NCBI GenBank assembly: GCA_042091695.1
Contig: JBELHA010000012.1
Location: forward strand, 1-53,932
Direction of reading: 5' to 3'
From: Flavicella sp042091695
Lineage (GTDB): Bacteria > Bacteroidota > Bacteroidia > Flavobacteriales > Flavobacteriaceae
DNA length: 53,932 bases
In this document: one piece after another, positions 25,769-34,542 of the stretch
How positions within the stretch are numbered: position 1 is the first letter of the stretch
How the letters are laid out: each line of letters opens with the position of its first letter
The notes under the pieces: model-generated
What the model saw: the letters and a program-made list of their open reading frames with translations, nothing else
Database searches by the model: none
Told to the model about the DNA's origin: nothing
Translations under genes and position numbers: made by a program

Positions 25769-26943
25769 TCGTTCTTTTTAAAAGGTTTTCTTATTTGAGG
25801 CATTTCAGGAGTGATATAAAGCAATACAAACTTCAATAAAAAGTTTTTGAATCTATTGCTATGTTTGGCAAATAAATACATAGAAACAGGAACAGCTCCC
25901 ACGCCACTTTTAATGGTTTCTGCCGTTCTTCCCAACCGCAACTCTTTACTTCCAGTATCTATCGCAAAACCAATAAAATCGTAGAGGATGCGTTGGTATA
26001 ATTTATGAGAGGCCACAAAGTCGTAATTGACACCGATAAAATTAGCATCTAAAAAACAAGTATCTATAAAAACTGCACTAAATCCAATCAATTTTGATTG
26101 GTAAAAATAACCTGTAAACACAAACTGTTCCTGAAGCTCTTTTTTAAAATTCAAAAAAGTATTGGCTTTCAATACACCTAGATTGTAATTAGACTTCTCA
26201 AGTACATTGTGGTACAGCAATTCAATTTCAGGTAAATATTTTTCAATTTCTTGACTATTGAAATTTCTACTATGAATTTCTGCTGCTTTTTTTAAAACAC
26301 TTTTAGCACGTGTTCTGTATTTAGTTTTCATAGAGAGCATATAGTCTTCAACACTATTCCATTCAGAAGGGAGTGTAATCAACATGTTTTTATCTATTGC
26401 AAACTTCTGATAGTTGTATTTTTTAAGTGTGGAGAAAATAGTAGATGATGAAGGCCAAAATTCTTTGAATACAACAAAAGAAAATGATGTCTTAAAAATA
26501 TTTGTCCTCTGAGGATTTTCGACTAAGCTATCAATTAAAGAAAGAGTGGTCTTTTTTGCTATGGAACTATGATGAGCAAAACCAGTTTCACCAGAGATGA
26601 ACAAATTGCCACACATCAAAAAGGACACCTCTTTTGAAGGAGCTAAACGTGAAGCTATAAAAACGAGTGGCTTTGAAGTAATTTTTTTCTGAAGGAGTTC
26701 ATGTAGTGGAAATCGCAACTTTTGAAAGACAAAAGCGGCAACAGCTACCCCATTTGTATCGTAAAACAATACATACCTAAATTCAGTCGAAGCAAACATA
26801 CTATCTTGATAGGCACACAAATACCTGTAAGAGAGGTACAAACTAGCTTGAGTAGTTGCGATGTTCCAAGCTTCAATGGGTACTGTACGTATGCAATCGA
26901 ATACACGGTAAGAATACTTGTTATTTGATAAGAAATTATTCAA
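25756..26943 (-). CDS. GNAT-like acyltransferase (BioF2/FemAB-type fold)
   Basis: The 395-residue soluble protein has two weak GNAT-type halves. The second half carries the more recognisable part: YMLSMKTKYRTRAKSVLKKA, then GYFYQSKLIGFSAVFID and LGVNYDF-like segments, and the end of the fold ELRLGRTAETIKSGVGAVP. Such proteins are annotated as peptidogalycan or BioF2-like acetyltransferases; the acyl donor and acceptor are not known. Translational coupling with a membrane YdjM-like protein suggests an envelope-related job. Confidence 0.6.
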   Translation of the reverse strand: MNNFLSNNKYSYRVFDCIRTVPIEAWNIATTQASLYLSYRYLCAYQDSMFASTEFRYVLFYDTNGVAVAAFVFQKLRFPLHELLQKKITSKPLVFIASRLAPSKEVSFLMCGNLFISGETGFAHHSSIAKKTTLSLIDSLVENPQRTNIFKTSFSFVVFKEFWPSSSTIFSTLKKYNYQKFAIDKNMLITLPSEWNSVEDYMLSMKTKYRTRAKSVLKKAAEIHSRNFNSQEIEKYLPEIELLYHNVLEKSNYNLGVLKANTFLNFKKELQEQFVFTGYFYQSKLIGFSAVFIDTCFLDANFIGVNYDFVASHKLYQRILYDFIGFAIDTGSKELRLGRTAETIKSGVGAVPVSMYLFAKHSNRFKNFLLKFVLLYITPEMPQIRKPFKKNEWIH

Positions 26944-27013
26944 TAAATAGTTCGTATTGTGATTAATTTAGCAATTCACTCAAAAAATATGTGGTGTAAA
27001 AATCAATATTTTG

Positions 27014-27733
27014 TTATGTAGCGATACGTAAAGCCTCAGCAAAAATATTGGGCAATTCACTAGACTCAATTGCAGTTGCAGCTCTTTCAACATCATAGGT
27101 TACCCTATTAAAAGTAACAGAAACCCCGTTTTTCTCAAATAAATTGGTATGCGCATCAAAATCCAATACAGCATAACACCCTCTGGGGTCTCCATCTTTA
27201 GGCTTCCCCAAAGAACCTAAATTAATACAATGTTTGTAGCGACCATCATTTCCTTTTAGTACTTTGTGAAACTGCTGGTGTGTATGTCCAAAACACAAGA
27301 TATCTACAGCGGATTCCTCCATTAAAGAGAGTAAATAGTCGTCTTCTGTAGTTTCTCTTAAGTATTCAGTATTTTTTTTTGGACTTCCATGGACTAGCAA
27401 AACCGACAAAGGTCCTTTTTCAAAATGAAAATCAAGCTTTATATGAGCGGGTAAAGACTGTAAATATGCTTTTTCTGAAGTACCTATAACAGCGTTTGTA
27501 TACTTACCTGAAGCTTTGTCTGTCGGTATCCCTATAACCGCATCGTGGTTTCCTGCAATGCAAGGAATCCGCATACTACGTATAGAGTTTACAACTTCAT
27601 TGGGCCAGATATTATACCCTACCAAATCTCCCAAACAATACATACTATCGGGCTGTACTTTTTCTAAGTCCTCAACAAAAGAATCCCATGCAGGTAAATT
27701 CGAATGAATATCGGAAAACAAAACTATCTTCAT
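27014..27733 (-). CDS. YfcE-type calcineurin-like metallophosphoesterase
   Basis: The 239-residue enzyme shows all metal-binding motifs of the family: FSDIHSN at the N-terminus, GDLVGYN, GNHD, VHGSP, and GHTHQ. There is no signal peptide, so it acts in the cytoplasm as a phosphodiesterase or phosphatase on an unknown small substrate. A -7 promoter element sits 17 bp upstream, giving a very short leader. Confidence 0.9.
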   Translation of the reverse strand: MKIVLFSDIHSNLPAWDSFVEDLEKVQPDSMYCLGDLVGYNIWPNEVVNSIRSMRIPCIAGNHDAVIGIPTDKASGKYTNAVIGTSEKAYLQSLPAHIKLDFHFEKGPLSVLLVHGSPKKNTEYLRETTEDDYLLSLMEESAVDILCFGHTHQQFHKVLKGNDGRYKHCINLGSLGKPKDGDPRGCYAVLDFDAHTNLFEKNGVSVTFNRVTYDVERAATAIESSELPNIFAEALRIAT

Positions 27734-27749
27734 GAAAAATGATTTATTA

Positions 27750-27757
27750 CAAATATA
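27750..27757 (-). promoter_or_regulatory. Bacteroidota -7 element of the metallophosphoesterase gene
   Basis: The minus strand reads TATATTTG, matching TAnnTTTG, 17 bp before the ATG at 27733. Confidence 0.55.
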
Positions 27758-27855
27758 AAATGAAAATCGTCAAAAAGCGTTAATTTTAATGAATATAAAG
27801 CACAAAAAACACGGAAGATAAATTTTATGTAAATTTACTTTAAAATAGAATTCTT

Positions 27856-28020
27856 ATGAAATATTTGTCACCTGACATTGAAAAACTCATGAAAAAAACG
27901 AGCGATAAACTACTTGCGAAACCAGGGGTTTCCTGTGGTATTTTCCAAGATTGTCATGATACAAAAACAAAGTATACTCAAAAAGTAATTGCTTTTAACA
28001 AGAAAAAAAATGGATTCTAA
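27856..28020 (+). CDS. Small protein of 54 residues upstream of nudK
   Basis: The ORF starts MKYLSPDIEKLMKKTSDKLL, contains a compact Cys pair (CGIFQDC) and ends in a basic tail. Its last 11 bp overlap the start of nudK in another frame, as expected for translational coupling. It has no membrane segment or known domain. It is too short for certainty, but the overlap, the balanced composition and the lack of a better start for the transcript support it. Confidence 0.45.
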   Translation: MKYLSPDIEKLMKKTSDKLLAKPGVSCGIFQDCHDTKTKYTQKVIAFNKKKNGF

Positions 28021-28618
28021 AAAACGTGTTAAAATCACAGAAGTAGAAGTTCTTTCAGACAATTGGTATCATTTGAACAAAATCAGCTTTGATTATTTGC
28101 GAAGTGATGGTACTTGGGAATCTCAAATTCGTGAATCCTATGACAGAGGCAATGGCGCAGCAGTATTTATGTTCAACAGAACTACTCAAAATATTGTTTT
28201 GATACGTCAATTTCGATTGCCGAGTTATCTAAATGGTAATGCATCTGGTTTTTTGATAGAAGCCTGTGCAGGCCTTCTAGACAACGACGATCCTGAAACC
28301 TGTATCAAAAAGGAAATTGAGGAGGAAACAGGTATTCGAGTCGAAAAAGTAAACAAGATACTAGAAGCTTATATGACTCCTGGCGCTGTAACTGAACAAA
28401 TACACTATTTTATTGCGGAATATACTGATGCGATGAAAATCAATAATGGCGGAGGACTGCGTGAAGAACAGGAGGATATAGAAGTCCTAGAAATCCCGTT
28501 TACAAAGGCTATAGAATTACTAAATACCGGTAAAATAAAAGATGCAAAGACGATTATACTACTTCAGTATGCCCTCATACATGGTCTTTTAAAAGAAAAC
28601 AACACCTTTTCAAATTAA
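28010..28618 (+). CDS. nudK: NUDIX hydrolase, NudK-like (GDP-mannose pyrophosphatase group)
   Basis: The 202-residue protein aligns by eye along its whole length with E. coli NudK: VEVLSDNWYHLNKISFDYLR, ESYDRGNGAAVFMFN, VLIRQFRLPSYLNGN, ESGFLIEACAGLLDNDDPE-type segment, Nudix box EEIEEETGI with neighbouring Glu residues, and YMTPGAVTEQIHYFIAEY. NudK-type enzymes hydrolyse GDP-mannose and related nucleotide sugars. The ATG at 28010 is chosen because homology begins there. Confidence 0.9.
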   Translation: MDSKKRVKITEVEVLSDNWYHLNKISFDYLRSDGTWESQIRESYDRGNGAAVFMFNRTTQNIVLIRQFRLPSYLNGNASGFLIEACAGLLDNDDPETCIKKEIEEETGIRVEKVNKILEAYMTPGAVTEQIHYFIAEYTDAMKINNGGGLREEQEDIEVLEIPFTKAIELLNTGKIKDAKTIILLQYALIHGLLKENNTFSN

Positions 28619-28620
28619 TA

Positions 28621-28657
28621 AAAAAAAGCCGCTTTTCAACTTGAAAAGCGGCTTTTT
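28621..28657. terminator. Bidirectional intrinsic terminator
   Basis: AAAAAGCCGCTTTT pairs with AAAAGCGGCTTTTT around a CAACTTG loop, between the convergent nudK and sucC genes. Confidence 0.9.
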
Positions 28658-28674
28658 GTATCGTATAAAATTGA

Positions 28675-29868
28675 TTAGCTCAATACTTCTTGTACTTTAT
28701 CTGCAGCTTCTTGAAATTCAGTTGCCGAAATAATTTCCATACCACTATTGTCAATCAACTCTTTCGCTTCAATTGCGTTGGTTCCTTGCAAACGTACAAT
28801 AATTGGAACATTGATCGCATCTCCCATGTTAGTGTAAGCATCCACAACTCCTTGAGCTACTCTATCACAACGTACAATACCTCCAAAGATATTTACCAAA
28901 ATAGCTTTTACATTGGTATCCTTAAGGATAATTCTAAAAGCAGTCTCAACACGTTTTGCATCTGCAGTACCACCTACATCCAAAAAGTTTGCAGGATCAC
29001 CACCAGCTTGCTTGATCAAGTCCATAGTTCCCATTGCCAAACCAGCTCCGTTTACCATACAACCTACATTTCCATCTAGATCCACATAGTTCAATCCAGC
29101 AGCCTTCGCCTCTACCTCGATTGGGTTTTCTTCGCGAATATCACGCAATTCAACATAATCCTTGTGACGGTACAAAGCGTTTTCGTCTAAAGTTACTTTG
29201 GCATCAACAGCCATTATTTTATCGTCTGATGTTTTCAACACAGGGTTGATTTCAAACATAGAAGAATCTGATTTATCGTAAGCTGTATACAAAGCAGTGA
29301 CAAACTTGATCATTTCTTTCAATGCATTTCCTTTCAAACCGAGGTTGAAAGCAATTTTACGTGCTTGAAAAGGTAAGATTCCTAAAGTAGGATCAATTTC
29401 TTCCGTAAATATTAAATGTGGTGTTTCTTCGGCAACAGTTTCAATATCCATACCACCTTCAGTAGAATACATAACCATATTTCTACCCGTAGCTCTGTTC
29501 AACAAAACTGAAATATAAAATTCTTCTGGCTCACTATCTCCTGGGTAATAAACATCCTCAGCAATCAATACTTGGTTTACCAATTTTCCTTCAGCAGAAG
29601 TTTGCGGTGTTACCAACATCATTCCTAAGATATCATCAGCAATCGACTTTACTTCGTCTAGGTTTTTCGCCAATTTTACACCACCACCTTTACCTCGTCC
29701 ACCTGCATGAACTTGTGCTTTCACTACGTACCAACTTGTACCTGTTTGTGCTGTCAATTCTTTCGCTGCAGTTACAGCCTCCTCTGGAGTTTGTGCAACG
29801 ATTCCTCGTTGAATTCTAACACCAAAACTATTTAAAATTTCTTTTCCTTGATATTCGTGTAAGTTCAT
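28675..29868 (-). CDS. sucC: Succinyl-CoA synthetase, ADP-forming, beta subunit
   Basis: The 397-residue TCA-cycle subunit begins MNLHEYQGKEIL and has the ATP-grasp domain (KAQVHAGGRGKGGGVKLAKN, EFYISVLLNR, FEINPVLKTSDDKIMAVDAKV) and the C-terminal CoA-ligase-type domain (VNGAGLAMGTMDLI, FLDVGGTA, NIFGGIVRCD). Length is standard. The alpha subunit sucD is not adjacent, which is frequent in this phylum. A -7 element lies 36 bp upstream. Confidence 0.98.
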   Translation of the reverse strand: MNLHEYQGKEILNSFGVRIQRGIVAQTPEEAVTAAKELTAQTGTSWYVVKAQVHAGGRGKGGGVKLAKNLDEVKSIADDILGMMLVTPQTSAEGKLVNQVLIAEDVYYPGDSEPEEFYISVLLNRATGRNMVMYSTEGGMDIETVAEETPHLIFTEEIDPTLGILPFQARKIAFNLGLKGNALKEMIKFVTALYTAYDKSDSSMFEINPVLKTSDDKIMAVDAKVTLDENALYRHKDYVELRDIREENPIEVEAKAAGLNYVDLDGNVGCMVNGAGLAMGTMDLIKQAGGDPANFLDVGGTADAKRVETAFRIILKDTNVKAILVNIFGGIVRCDRVAQGVVDAYTNMGDAINVPIIVRLQGTNAIEAKELIDNSGMEIISATEFQEAADKVQEVLS

Positions 29869-29903
29869 GTATAAGTTCTTTTTAAAAAAATAAAAAATCT
29901 ACA

Positions 29904-29911
29904 CAAAAATA
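29904..29911 (-). promoter_or_regulatory. Bacteroidota -7 element of sucC
   Basis: The minus strand reads TATTTTTG, 36 bp before the sucC ATG. Confidence 0.5.
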
Positions 29912-30036
29912 GCAATCCATTTGAGAATAGTCCCTTTTTTGAAAAAAAAATCAACTTTTTATGATTTCTCTCAAACTAATTACAGATTATTATTGAGAAA
30001 GCATACATTCAGACATTTTATTGCATTATTTTTTTC

Positions 30037-30044
30037 TAATTTTG
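30037..30044 (+). promoter_or_regulatory. Bacteroidota -7 element of the lolD-like gene
   Basis: TAATTTTG matches TAnnTTTG 18 bp before the ATG at 30062. It rules out the longer open frame that begins at 29921. Confidence 0.6.
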
Positions 30045-30061
30045 GAACTCAAGTAAACAAA

Positions 30062-30751
30062 ATGATCAAAGCACAAAACATTCATAAATTCTACGGTGAT
30101 TTAGAAGTCCTAAAAGGGGTAAATTTACACATAGAAAAAGGGGAAGTAATTTCTATTATTGGTCCATCAGGATCGGGAAAAACTACACTATTGCAAATTT
30201 TAGGCACCCTCGACAAACCTAGTAAAAACAAAAACTACAAGCTAGAGATAAACGGCACACAGCTTCAAAATATCTCCGATAGTACCTTGTCTAAATTTAG
30301 GAATGAAAATATTGGTTTTATTTTTCAGTTTCACCAATTATTACCTGAATTTACAGCCATTGAAAATGTTTGTATTCCTGCTTTTATTGCCAAAAAAGGC
30401 AAAAAAGAAAGTGAGGAGAAAGCAGAAAAGCTATTGGGGTTTCTAGGACTTAGCAGTAGATTACATCACAAGCCCAATGAATTGTCAGGTGGAGAGCAAC
30501 AGAGAGTTGCAGTTGCAAGAGCCTTGATCAATGATCCATCTGTGATTTTTGCAGACGAGCCTAGTGGGAATTTAGATTCTAAATCTGCAGAAAACTTACA
30601 TAATTTATTCCTGAAATTGAGAGATGAACTGGGGCAAACTTTTGTTATCATTACACACAACAACAAACTTGCTGCTATGTCAGATAGAACCTTGAGAATG
30701 AAGGATGGCAATTTAATTGAGGAAAAAGAAGCGCATATAGACATACAATAG
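30062..30751 (+). CDS. lolD: ABC transporter ATP-binding protein, LolD/MacB type
   Basis: The 229-residue ATPase has Walker A (GPSGSGKTT), Q loop (FQFHQLLPEFTA), signature LSGGEQQRVAVARAL, Walker B (VIFADEPSGNLDS) and the switch His (ITHNN). Its features fit the LolD/MacB/FtsE group that drives lipoprotein release or mechanotransmission. No permease gene is next to it, so its partner (LolC/E-like) must be elsewhere. It is followed by mtnN after 27 bp. Confidence 0.85.
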   Translation: MIKAQNIHKFYGDLEVLKGVNLHIEKGEVISIIGPSGSGKTTLLQILGTLDKPSKNKNYKLEINGTQLQNISDSTLSKFRNENIGFIFQFHQLLPEFTAIENVCIPAFIAKKGKKESEEKAEKLLGFLGLSSRLHHKPNELSGGEQQRVAVARALINDPSVIFADEPSGNLDSKSAENLHNLFLKLRDELGQTFVIITHNNKLAAMSDRTLRMKDGNLIEEKEAHIDIQ

Positions 30752-30778
30752 TGACAATCGCCATCTAAATATTACACC

Positions 30779-31516
30779 ATGCACCTAGGAATTATCAGTG
30801 CCATGCAAGAAGAAGTGTTTACCCTTGTTACAGCACTTAAAAACACAGAAACAATTGAAAAGGGAAAGCGAACCTATCATACGGGACTTTTTAACAATCA
30901 TACCGTAACCGTTGTATATTCTCGTATTGGAAAAGTGGCAGCTGCAGCCACCACAACTCAAATCATCAATGATTACCCTATCGATGAAATAATTTTTACA
31001 GGAGTAGCTGGCTCTATTGATCCTTCTGTAGTAGTCGGAGATGTTGTAATCGCAACAGAATTGCTTCAACACGATATGGATACTAGCCCACTTTTTGACC
31101 GTTTTGAAATTCCCCTGTTAGGAAAATCCTATTTTGAAACGAATCAGAACGCATCACTTCACAAAGCTGTGACTGATTTCACAAAAAATATTGAAAAACA
31201 CGTACATCCAAAAGATTTACAAGTATTTGACATTCAACAAAGTACAATTCACAAGGGGTGTATTTTGAGTGGAGATCAATTTATAGCTTCCAAAGAAAGA
31301 ATAAAAGCACTCAAAGCACTAATCCCAAAAGCACTTTGTGTAGAAATGGAAGGTGCTGCAGTAGCTCAAGTTTGTTATGAGTACACAATCCCTTTTTCTG
31401 TAGTTCGTATTATATCTGATGCAGCCAACGAAGCAGCTCCAATAGATTTTCCAAAATTCACAGCAGCTATTGCTTCTAAATATGCAAAAGGCATTTTAGA
31501 AAACTACTGCAATTAA
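30779..31516 (+). CDS. mtnN: 5'-methylthioadenosine/S-adenosylhomocysteine nucleosidase
   Basis: The 245-residue nucleosidase removes adenine from methylthioadenosine and S-adenosylhomocysteine. It begins LGIISAMQEEV, with FTGVAGSIDPSV, VEMEGAAVAQVC for ribose binding and the catalytic Asp in RIISDAANE. It is co-transcribed with the lolD-like gene; the link is probably positional only. Confidence 0.93.
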   Translation: MHLGIISAMQEEVFTLVTALKNTETIEKGKRTYHTGLFNNHTVTVVYSRIGKVAAAATTTQIINDYPIDEIIFTGVAGSIDPSVVVGDVVIATELLQHDMDTSPLFDRFEIPLLGKSYFETNQNASLHKAVTDFTKNIEKHVHPKDLQVFDIQQSTIHKGCILSGDQFIASKERIKALKALIPKALCVEMEGAAVAQVCYEYTIPFSVVRIISDAANEAAPIDFPKFTAAIASKYAKGILENYCN

Positions 31517-31527
31517 AATTCTTTATG

Positions 31528-31535
31528 TATCTTTG
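31528..31535 (+). promoter_or_regulatory. Bacteroidota -7 element before the small ORF and dihydroorotase-like gene
   Basis: TATCTTTG lies 17 bp before the ATG at 31553, so the 54-codon ORF is the first reading frame of the transcript. Confidence 0.55.
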
Positions 31536-31552
31536 AAAAATCTTAAATTTTT

Positions 31553-31717
31553 ATGCAGTTAAAGTATCTATCTTTTTACTTTTTAAGCTCGCTAATAGTG
31601 CGAGCCTTGCAACTATTTACTTTTTTTTACATTTTCACATCTGTTTATTTTTCACACATCGTAGTCAAGATGCGTGCTGATCATATGTCTCTATTTTTAA
31701 TTCCAACTCCATCATGA
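31553..31717 (+). CDS. Small hydrophobic protein of 54 residues, coupled to the dihydroorotase-like gene
   Basis: The ORF starts MQLKYLSFYFLSSLIVRALQ, continues with a Phe/Tyr-rich hydrophobic stretch that could form one membrane helix, and ends IPTPS. Its TGA overlaps the downstream ATG by 4 bp (ATGA). The upstream promoter and the coupling favour translation. It could be a small membrane protein or the degraded remnant of a larger gene; I recognise no family. Confidence 0.45.
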   Translation: MQLKYLSFYFLSSLIVRALQLFTFFYIFTSVYFSHIVVKMRADHMSLFLIPTPS

Positions 31718-32970
31718 AAATCTTACTAAAAGCTGCCACTATACTAGATAAGACTAGTCCATTTCACAAGCAACAAAAGGACCTGCTTATTGAAAACAAT
31801 CTATTCGTAGAAATAGCAGACCATATTGTATGTCCAGAAGATTGCAAGGAAATTGAACTCGAGAATCTACACGTTTCTAAAGGGTGGTTTGATAGTAGTG
31901 TTTCTTTTGGGGAACCTGGCTATGAGGAAAGAGAAACCATCGCTAAGGGATTAGAGGTTGCTGCAAAATCTGGTTTTACAGAAGTTGCAGTCAATTCAAA
32001 TACTTTGCCTTTTATAGATTCAAAACCAAGTGTATCATTTGTCAAAGGTGAAGCTATCGGTAAAGCGACAAAACTGCACCCTATTGCAAGCCTAACACAA
32101 CAATCCAAGGGAGAAGAAATGGCAGAATTGTACGACATGCAAAAAGCAGGTGCCATTGCTTTTGGAGATTATAACAAGCCAATGACAAGTGAAAACATGA
32201 TGAAGGTTGCACTTCTATACGCTCAAAATTTTGATGGTTTGGTCCTGAGTTTTCCTCATAACAAAAAAATTGCTGGAGGAGGCATCGCAAACGAAGGCAT
32301 ACAGAGTACCCTTTTAGGTCTGAAAGGTATTCCAAATCTTGCAGAAGAGCTTCAAATAACTCGTGATTTATGTATCCTAGAATATACAGGAGGAAAACTT
32401 CACATACCAACGATAAGCACTAAAAAATCAGTAGCTCTGATTCGCGAGGCAAAACAAAAAAACCTACGGGTCACTTGTAGTGTTACAGCACACCATCTCA
32501 ACTTGACAGATGCTGAATTGAATGATTTTAATGCTAATTTTAAAGTAATGCCACCATTGCGCACAGAAGAGGACAGACAGGCATTGATAGAGGGGGTAAA
32601 AGACGGCACTATAGATTGTATTACGTCTGACCATAACCCAATAGACATCGAAAATAAAAAAGTCGAGTTTAGCAATGCAAACTTCGGAACAATTGGATTG
32701 GAAAGTCTCTACCCTAGTTTAGAAAATGTATTGGATACAGAAACGATTGTGGATTGTATAACCGATAAAGCCAGAGCTGTTTTTGGCTTAGCGTCTTCGA
32801 GCATAGACACCAATCAACCTGTAGCTATCTCCCTTTTTAGCACTTCAGGAAAAAGTATTTTTACAGAGAAAAATATTTTATCGAGTTCTAGAAATGCTAT
32901 TTTTGAAAACAAAGAAGTACTCGGTAACGTGTATGGTATTTACGCAAACAATCAATTGATCTTAAATTAA
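31714..32970 (+). CDS. Dihydroorotase-like amidohydrolase, probably non-catalytic
   Basis: The 418-residue protein has the overall layout of class I dihydroorotases (EPGYEERETIAKGLEVAAKSGFTEVAVNSNT, PPLRTEEDRQALIEGVKDGTIDCITSDHNP, the NFGTIGLE segment). Several active-site residues are changed. The canonical DxHxHxREPG reads DSSVSFGEPG (Asp60, Ser62, Ser64, Gly66), losing both His metal ligands and the substrate Arg; the HxxH-ST segment reads LHIPTIST. The Asp of SDHNP is kept. Inactive dihydroorotase homologues (PyrC' type) are known to act as structural partners of aspartate transcarbamoylase. The protein may have that role, or may have a different chemistry. Confidence 0.8.
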   Translation: MKILLKAATILDKTSPFHKQQKDLLIENNLFVEIADHIVCPEDCKEIELENLHVSKGWFDSSVSFGEPGYEERETIAKGLEVAAKSGFTEVAVNSNTLPFIDSKPSVSFVKGEAIGKATKLHPIASLTQQSKGEEMAELYDMQKAGAIAFGDYNKPMTSENMMKVALLYAQNFDGLVLSFPHNKKIAGGGIANEGIQSTLLGLKGIPNLAEELQITRDLCILEYTGGKLHIPTISTKKSVALIREAKQKNLRVTCSVTAHHLNLTDAELNDFNANFKVMPPLRTEEDRQALIEGVKDGTIDCITSDHNPIDIENKKVEFSNANFGTIGLESLYPSLENVLDTETIVDCITDKARAVFGLASSSIDTNQPVAISLFSTSGKSIFTEKNILSSSRNAIFENKEVLGNVYGIYANNQLILN

Positions 32971-32995
32971 AAACAGCTCTTCAACGCTTTACATA

Positions 32996-33637
32996 ATGGA
33001 CACTACCTTAGAATATATAGAAAGACTTCCTACGAAATTGAGTGACGCACCTGCCCCACTTTTAATTTTATTACATGGTTATGGAAGTAACGAAATGGAT
33101 TTGTATTCATTTGCTGAAGAATTACCTGACACAATGCACATCATTAGTCTACAGGCTCCTCACAACCTTGGAGGACAGAGTTTTGCCTGGTACAGTATCA
33201 ATTTCGATGCAGACCAGAATAAATTTTCAGATTTGGACGAAGCACGTGTTTCTTTAGAAAAAATTGAAGCCTTTGTCGAAGAGTGTATTGCATCTAAAAA
33301 TATAAACCCAGAAAAAGTCTTTGTATTAGGATTCAGTCAAGGCGCTATATTGAGTTATGCTCTGTCACTTAAGACTCAAAACATACAACACGTAATTGCA
33401 CTGAGTGGTTACTTAAATGAAGAATTGATTCCTAAAAACATGGAAGCTGGCACTACTGAATATTTTATCTCTCATGGGAGTGTAGACCAAGTAATACCCG
33501 TAGAATGGGCACGAAAAGCACCTGCTTTCTTTAAAGAACACGCTATTGAACACAGCTACAAAGAATACCCTGTAGGTCATGGTGTACACCCTCAAAATTT
33601 TTACGATTTCAAAGCCTGGATTGAAGAGCGTTTGTAA
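32996..33637 (+). CDS. Phospholipase/carboxylesterase family alpha/beta hydrolase
   Basis: The 213-residue cytoplasmic hydrolase belongs to the Abhydrolase_2 group: oxyanion loop LLHGYGSNEMD, nucleophile elbow GFSQGAIL (Ser about 113), Asp in SHGSVDQVIPV and His in YPVGHGVHP. These are carboxylesterases with short-chain or lysophospholipid substrates. It follows the dihydroorotase-like gene by 25 bp in the same direction. Confidence 0.88.
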   Translation: MDTTLEYIERLPTKLSDAPAPLLILLHGYGSNEMDLYSFAEELPDTMHIISLQAPHNLGGQSFAWYSINFDADQNKFSDLDEARVSLEKIEAFVEECIASKNINPEKVFVLGFSQGAILSYALSLKTQNIQHVIALSGYLNEELIPKNMEAGTTEYFISHGSVDQVIPVEWARKAPAFFKEHAIEHSYKEYPVGHGVHPQNFYDFKAWIEERL

Positions 33638-33646
33638 ATAATAGTA

Positions 33647-34429
33647 CTACAATTTGGCTTGAACCTCCAGACCATCATAACTTAAAAATACATTGTCCGG
33701 TAATTGTCTGCTAATTTCTTCGTGAAATCCCAAACGGTGGCTGATATGTGTCAAATAGGCTTTTTGAGGTTGAATTTCAGCAATAAAAGCAAGTGCTTCT
33801 TCAAGGTTAAAGTGGGTTGGATGCGTATCTATTCTCAGTGCACTTACCACTAGTACTTCCAAATTTCTAAGTTTATTTCGCTCGGACTCTTCCACATGTT
33901 TTACGTCAGTCAAATAAGCTATCGTACCAAATCTATATCCTAATATTGGCAATTTTCCATGTAATATTTGGATGGGTTGCACCGCTAGCCCATGCAATTC
34001 AAAGGTAGTTTTATCCAAGATGTTTGGAACGACTTGTGCCGCACCAGGATACCTGTTTTCTGTTTCAAAAATATAGGCATAACGTTGTTCTAAGGAGGCC
34101 ATTACACGATTGTCTGCAAAGACATTCATAGGACCATTTTGATAACAAAAGGGTCTGATATCATCCAATCCAGCTATGTGATCTGAGTGTTCGTGGGTGA
34201 ATAAAATACCATCAATTTTTTTTATCTCAGCTCTCAAAGCTTGGTACCTAAAATCAGGTCCACAGTCAATTAGAAAAGAACTGTTATTCCAAGAAATAAG
34301 GACAGACGAACGTAATCTTTTGTCTTTTTTATCTTCAGATTTATTGACAGGCTCATCGGAAAGAAGCATCGGAACACCTTGTGAAGTTCCCGTTCCTAAG
34401 AAAGTTAATGTAATAGTGGAACCTGTCAT
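33647..34429 (-). CDS. MBL-fold metal-dependent hydrolase (PhnP/lactamase_B_2 type)
   Basis: The 260-residue protein begins ITLTFLGTGTSQGVPM and has the metal motif THEHSDHIAGLDD, with later His ligands in ILHGKLPILGYRF and THISHRLGFH, and the Asp in YLTDVKH. This set matches the PhnP-like phosphodiesterases acting on cyclic ribose phosphates or nucleotides; the natural substrate cannot be read. It converges on the esterase with only a 9-bp gap. Confidence 0.88.
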   Translation of the reverse strand: MTGSTITLTFLGTGTSQGVPMLLSDEPVNKSEDKKDKRLRSSVLISWNNSSFLIDCGPDFRYQALRAEIKKIDGILFTHEHSDHIAGLDDIRPFCYQNGPMNVFADNRVMASLEQRYAYIFETENRYPGAAQVVPNILDKTTFELHGLAVQPIQILHGKLPILGYRFGTIAYLTDVKHVEESERNKLRNLEVLVVSALRIDTHPTHFNLEEALAFIAEIQPQKAYLTHISHRLGFHEEISRQLPDNVFLSYDGLEVQAKL

Positions 34430-34461
34430 AAAATTTTATAATTTAGCATCAATTGTTAAGA

Positions 34462-34469
34462 CAAAAATA
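34462..34469 (-). promoter_or_regulatory. Bacteroidota -7 element of the MBL-fold gene
   Basis: The minus strand reads TATTTTTG, 33 bp before the ATG at 34429. Confidence 0.5.
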
Positions 34470-34502
34470 AGATTATATTTATCAAAAGTTTGTCTAATTT
34501 AG

Positions 34503-34510
34503 TACATTTG
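34503..34510 (+). promoter_or_regulatory. Bacteroidota -7 element of the 482-residue conserved gene
   Basis: TACATTTG matches TAnnTTTG, 33 bp before the ATG at 34543. The divergent pair of -7 elements share this 110-bp region. Confidence 0.6.
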
Positions 34511-34542
34511 TTTTACACACAACACTAATATTTATTATATAA

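Noticed and set aside
29921..30061. 47-residue N-terminal extension of the LolD-like ATPase
   Set aside because: A -7 promoter element lies at 30037-30044 inside it and ABC ATPase homology starts at 30062.
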